This document shows, in pieces, positions 60,655 through 64,000 of a DNA stretch of 64,000 nucleotides; position 1 is the first letter of the stretch, and every line of letters starts with the position of its first letter. The translations under genes and the position numbers were made by a program. This DNA is from Lithodes maja. Its lineage: Eukaryota; Arthropoda; Malacostraca; Decapoda; Lithodidae. The notes beneath the pieces are model-generated. The model was given only the letters and a program-made list of their open reading frames with translations, had not been told where the DNA came from and ran no database searches. The stretch is from NCBI GenBank assembly GCA_037953745.1, contig JBAKBP010000702.1, forward strand, positions 124,001 through 188,000, in the 5' to 3' direction.

Positions 60655-63587
60655 ATGGACAGTACACCAAATAGTGATTCCGCCGTGTCCGACAGCGGGC
60701 TTCCTACGACGCCCTTGCTAGTGCGTCGTGCCTTACCCCGACGCCATCGCCTAAATGTGTTATCTCCCGGAGGTATTGAGACGACTTTGAGACTTTATGA
60801 GAAAGCTGATGCCAAGCATAAGATTGATGAAGAAGTGAGTGACCACTCGAGTAATTATAAGTCGAGTGATTATGGCCATGAGAGTGATAAAGAACAATTC
60901 CGGGGATTTGCGAAAGAATTTGAGAGTGATGAGAGTGATGAAGGTGATGTACCAGTTGTTGAGGGAGCTGGTTTACCTAAAGAAAGTGAACTTGCGAGAG
61001 TGAGTGAGTGGGAGAGTTCAAGGTCACTCACCAAATTTCGCCTAAGTGACACGACTCCAAGCCCTTCCCCAGGTAAATCGCCTTTCAAGATACATTTCTA
61101 CAAGCGAAAAATACTTGAAAAGGCGGCCGCGGCAGCTAGGGAACAAGCTAAAATACTTGGTGAGGATGAGGCTGTGAGTGAGGATGAGGCTGTGAGTGAG
61201 GGTCAGCGTGGTGACCCTTCTCGACCGCCATTGTCTCCCTTATCTACCCACGCCACCCAAGATGACCCGGATGCCCCGCATTCTTCCCCACCACCCCCAC
61301 CATCCCCACCATTGCCAAGGGTTGAGGACCCCCACTTTCGTCCTATTTGCCTCCTAGGTCCCCCGACAGGAGACATACTCTTGCCGAAAAGGGGAAAGGT
61401 AGAAAATATACGAAGAAAACTAAGAAAAGTAAGAGAGTTTTGTTCGAGGCTCCCGCGGCGGCGTCCACCCCGGCCGGCCCCAGCCATACGTCCCCGCAAC
61501 TTTCCCCACGGTCCTCCCCACCTCTCCCGCCTTCAACATGTCTTCCTGCAGAAGTATTTGAGCTCGCATCACCAATACCTGGGCCTAGTGAAAGTGAATC
61601 ATTGCTTTCTGTGACTCGTCGCAGGCCAAGGAGCCCGGGACCTCGGGAGGACACAGCCTCACCTGTCACTCCTTCCCCACCTCGCCCACCCGCACGCCGC
61701 CCACGCATCACTGGTTCCCCGCCAGATTATGTGGGGGCCACTGATGATGAAGGGCACCGCTCTGAAGACTCTGGCCATGATTACATAGGTCCACCGTCAG
61801 GGCAAGATGACCACTCTGACGATGACGATGACTATATGGACATCGACGACCCTCGACCCACCCGCTTGGCCCGGCTTCGTGCTGCCCGTCTTTCTGCCCG
61901 CCGCCCTGGCCGCCGCCCTGACCGACGCCCTCGCCGCCGCCCTAGGGCGCGCGCCTCCCGAGTTGGCCGTGGGCGTACTGGGCTACCAGTTGGAGCTCCT
62001 CGTCAGCGTAGACAAGACCCATTCTACGTTTTTCAGTGGCAAGACATAGTTGATGGGGATGTATACAACCCTGATGTGCCAGCTTTTGATGAGGCACTGG
62101 AGGGTTCAGGCATTACCCCCAATTTTCCTGCAGGCCCCAATGCTCTACCACACAAACTATTTGAGGCATTCTTTGATGAGGAGGTGGTAGGCTATGTTGT
62201 CAAAGAGACAAACAAGCAGCACCAATTCCAGGTACACTTTTTGGGCAAGGTGACCAAGGGCCATATGAGGAAGTGGACCCCAGTGACTCCTAAAGAATTC
62301 ATGGTGTTCCTGGCACTCACCATGCTAATGCCTCATGTCAGGAAGCATAGGTTGCCTGACTATTGGATCACCAATGATCTGATTTCAACCCCTGCCTTCG
62401 GGAAATATATGGCTCGCGACCGGTACCTTGATATCCTCGCAGCGCTCCATCTTGTCACCAACACCGACGTCCACCGCCCAGACAAGCTGTGGAAGATTAG
62501 GACGTTGTATGAGATGATGCGAGACCGCTTCACCTCCTACTTCAAGCCCTTCCGCAAGGTCGTCATTGACGAGTCTCTTGTGCTGTTCCGGGGAAAACTC
62601 AGCTTCCGGCAGTACATCCCCTCCAAAAGACATCGCTTTGGCATAAAATTCTTTGTGCTGTGCGACTGCCAAACTGGCTATGTCCTGGACTTCCTGGTCT
62701 ACAGCGGGAAGGAAGGGGACGTGCTTGTGGACCCCCTCATTGGCTTTGGCGGAGCAGTGGTGCAAGCCATGATGGACCGCTACTTCCATAAGAATCACGT
62801 CCTCTACACGGACAACTATTACACGTCCCCCACTCTCTCACAGTACCTGCATGAGCGCAAGACGGGGACTGTAGGCACAGTACGAGGGAAAAGGAAGGGC
62901 ATGCCAACTTTCCCTGCAAAGACCAAAAAAGGTGATGTCTTCAGGAAGAAGTCGGGGCCCATTCTGGCTATTCACTGGCACGACCAGCGGAAGGTCAACC
63001 TCCTGACCACCATCCACAAGGGGGAAATGGTGGAGACTGGCAAGGTGGATCGCCGCACCCAGGCCAGGGTGACCAAGCCCGATACTGTCCTGGACTACAA
63101 CGTCAACATGAGGCTGGTGGACAAGTCCGACATGCAGATAGGCTTCATTGACTGCCTGCGTACCTCGTGCAGATGGTACAAAAAGTTCTTTCTGCATATG
63201 GTGGACATGTCAATTCTGAATGCCTATAATATATACAGGCTTCGGAATGAGAACCCACCCCTGAAGTTCAATAGCCTGCGGAGGTTCCAAAAGCAGGTGT
63301 TGACGGGGCTCCTGGAGAAGTATGCTACGGCACAGAGGGCAGTGGCACATCCTGGGCCCGCCGTTATCGACCGCTTGCAGTCTGCTCCATACCTGCTTAG
63401 GCACCAGCTTGGTTTCTTTCCTCAGAATGCAGCAGGAAGAACAAATCAGAAGCGGTGCCATGTCTGCTACCACAGCAGGGTGAGGCCGCACCCAGGTAAA
63501 AAGTCAACCACGGAGTGTGTGGAGTGCAAGGTGGCACTCTGTGCTGTATGGTGCTTCGCTGCTTACCACACCAAGCAGGAGTTCTAA
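60655..63587 (+). pseudogene. piggyBac-like transposase with one frameshift
   Basis: Same start and architecture as PB1 and PB2. A C-run has five C at about 61329-61333 where PB1 and PB2 have six, which shifts the frame. The first frame therefore runs 60655-61614 and ends out of frame; the correct downstream frame is open from 61347 to 63587 with all catalytic boxes (VVIDESLVLFRGK, VLYTDNYYTSP, MRLVDKSDMQIG) and the cysteine-rich end (CHVC, CVEC). A 18-bp duplication in the N-terminal region (DEAVSE twice, about 61164-61199) and a PPPSPP insertion are unique to this copy. An ATG at 61347 could start an N-terminally shortened protein. Confidence 0.92.
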
Positions 63588-63859
63588 TAATCATACTGAA
63601 ATTGCCAAATAAAATGACAATATGTACACTATAATTATATATAGGCAAAAAGTGGAAGAAAACAAATGTATTATAATAAAAAAGTCAAGTATTATGAGAA
63701 AATTGATACAAATACAATTCCACCATAATAATATGTGAAAGTGACACATATGTATATACCAAGTGACATTCATATGATTAGAACCTATAGAAATATATCA
63801 ATCAGTGAAAAAAGACACAATAAATTGTATATAAAACGTTTACAAATCATATAACTAAG

Positions 63860-64000
63860 TGAAAGTGACACAAGACCTAAGATTTGATGGCCAAAGTATA
63901 ATAAACACCTGTGATAACGAATAATCAGTGCCTAATACAACAATAACCTACCTCAATTACTAATAAAATGTACGGTATCGAGTGAAAATGAGCATTATCA
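63860..64000 (+). repeat. PB3 3' subterminal repeat, first unit
   Basis: Begins AAGTGAAAGTGACACAAGAC and follows the PB1/PB2 unit to the end of the window. Confidence 0.88.

Larger units (their letters stand above)
60462..64000 (+). mobile_element. piggyBac-like transposon (PB3), 3' end beyond window
   Basis: Starts CCCCTCCAACCCGGATGACC after TTAA (60458-60461), within the RT gene of the CCCH LINE. It is highly similar to PB2, including the 12-bp palindrome at 60598-60609. The 3' tandem repeats begin near 63860 and the window ends inside the first unit. Confidence 0.93.

Noticed and set aside
61347..63587. A separate second transposase gene in PB3
   Set aside because: It is the same gene after a one-base frameshift; PB1 and PB2 read straight through the position.
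1..64000. Host protein-coding genes, tRNA or rRNA genes
   Set aside because: Every long frame resolves to a transposable-element protein. The remaining frames are short and without motifs, and I found no tRNA-like box pair or rRNA sequence.

Overview
This window is eukaryotic repeat DNA, almost certainly from an invertebrate animal. It has many LINE families, Ty3/gypsy, DIRS and piggyBac elements, long microsatellites and homopolymers. A crustacean, perhaps a decapod, is my guess from the element mix; nothing here proves it. I find no host gene, tRNA, rRNA or CRISPR array. Nearly every supportable reading frame belongs to a transposable element, and most elements are nested inside others.

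Region by region. 516-1738: left half of a pogo/Tigger-like inverted-repeat element carrying a TTAA element, then a LINE scrap. 1739-12046: a DIRS-like element with 181-bp inverted terminal repeats, an internal ~1.8-2 kb tandem duplication and a broken tyrosine recombinase. 12661-18446: a fold-back TA element containing a SINE-like insert and a second pogo-like element, which itself contains a nearly intact RTE-type LINE. 19491-22801: a three-level nest of TTAA elements plus a Jockey-type LINE with a clear target duplication. 23819-34543: one minus-strand DIRS recombinase gene cut apart by a LINE, a small TTAA element, a complete piggyBac-like transposon and a terminal-inverted-repeat element coding for an XPG/FEN-like nuclease. 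34548-38845: second piggyBac-like copy. 38846-46556: a Ty3/gypsy-type retrotransposon with integrase encoded upstream of reverse transcriptase (Gmr1-type order). 46557-53010: a CR1-like LINE with an SGNH-esterase ORF1, opened by five TTAA elements at four sites. 53209-54322: a fam2 remnant with two smaller TTAA elements inside. 54461-56960: an L2-like LINE on the minus strand. 57090-60457: a LINE whose 5' end has short tandem monomers and CCCH zinc fingers. 60462-64000: a third piggyBac-like copy, frameshifted and running off the window.

The unifying theme is TTAA-directed transposition. Three piggyBac-like elements, two of them with open transposase frames, sit with at least thirteen small non-autonomous TTAA elements in five families (named fam1 to fam5 here). 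fam1 shares both termini with the piggyBac copies. Several insertions have a matching empty site elsewhere in the window or restore a reading frame when removed. One end of each family carries a pair of short palindromic modules. Their sequence differs between copies of fam1, fam3 and fam5 while the dyad symmetry is kept. In three cases another TTAA element has inserted at the TTAA in the middle of such a module. This twin-palindrome architecture, and its use as a landing site, is the least explained pattern in the window.
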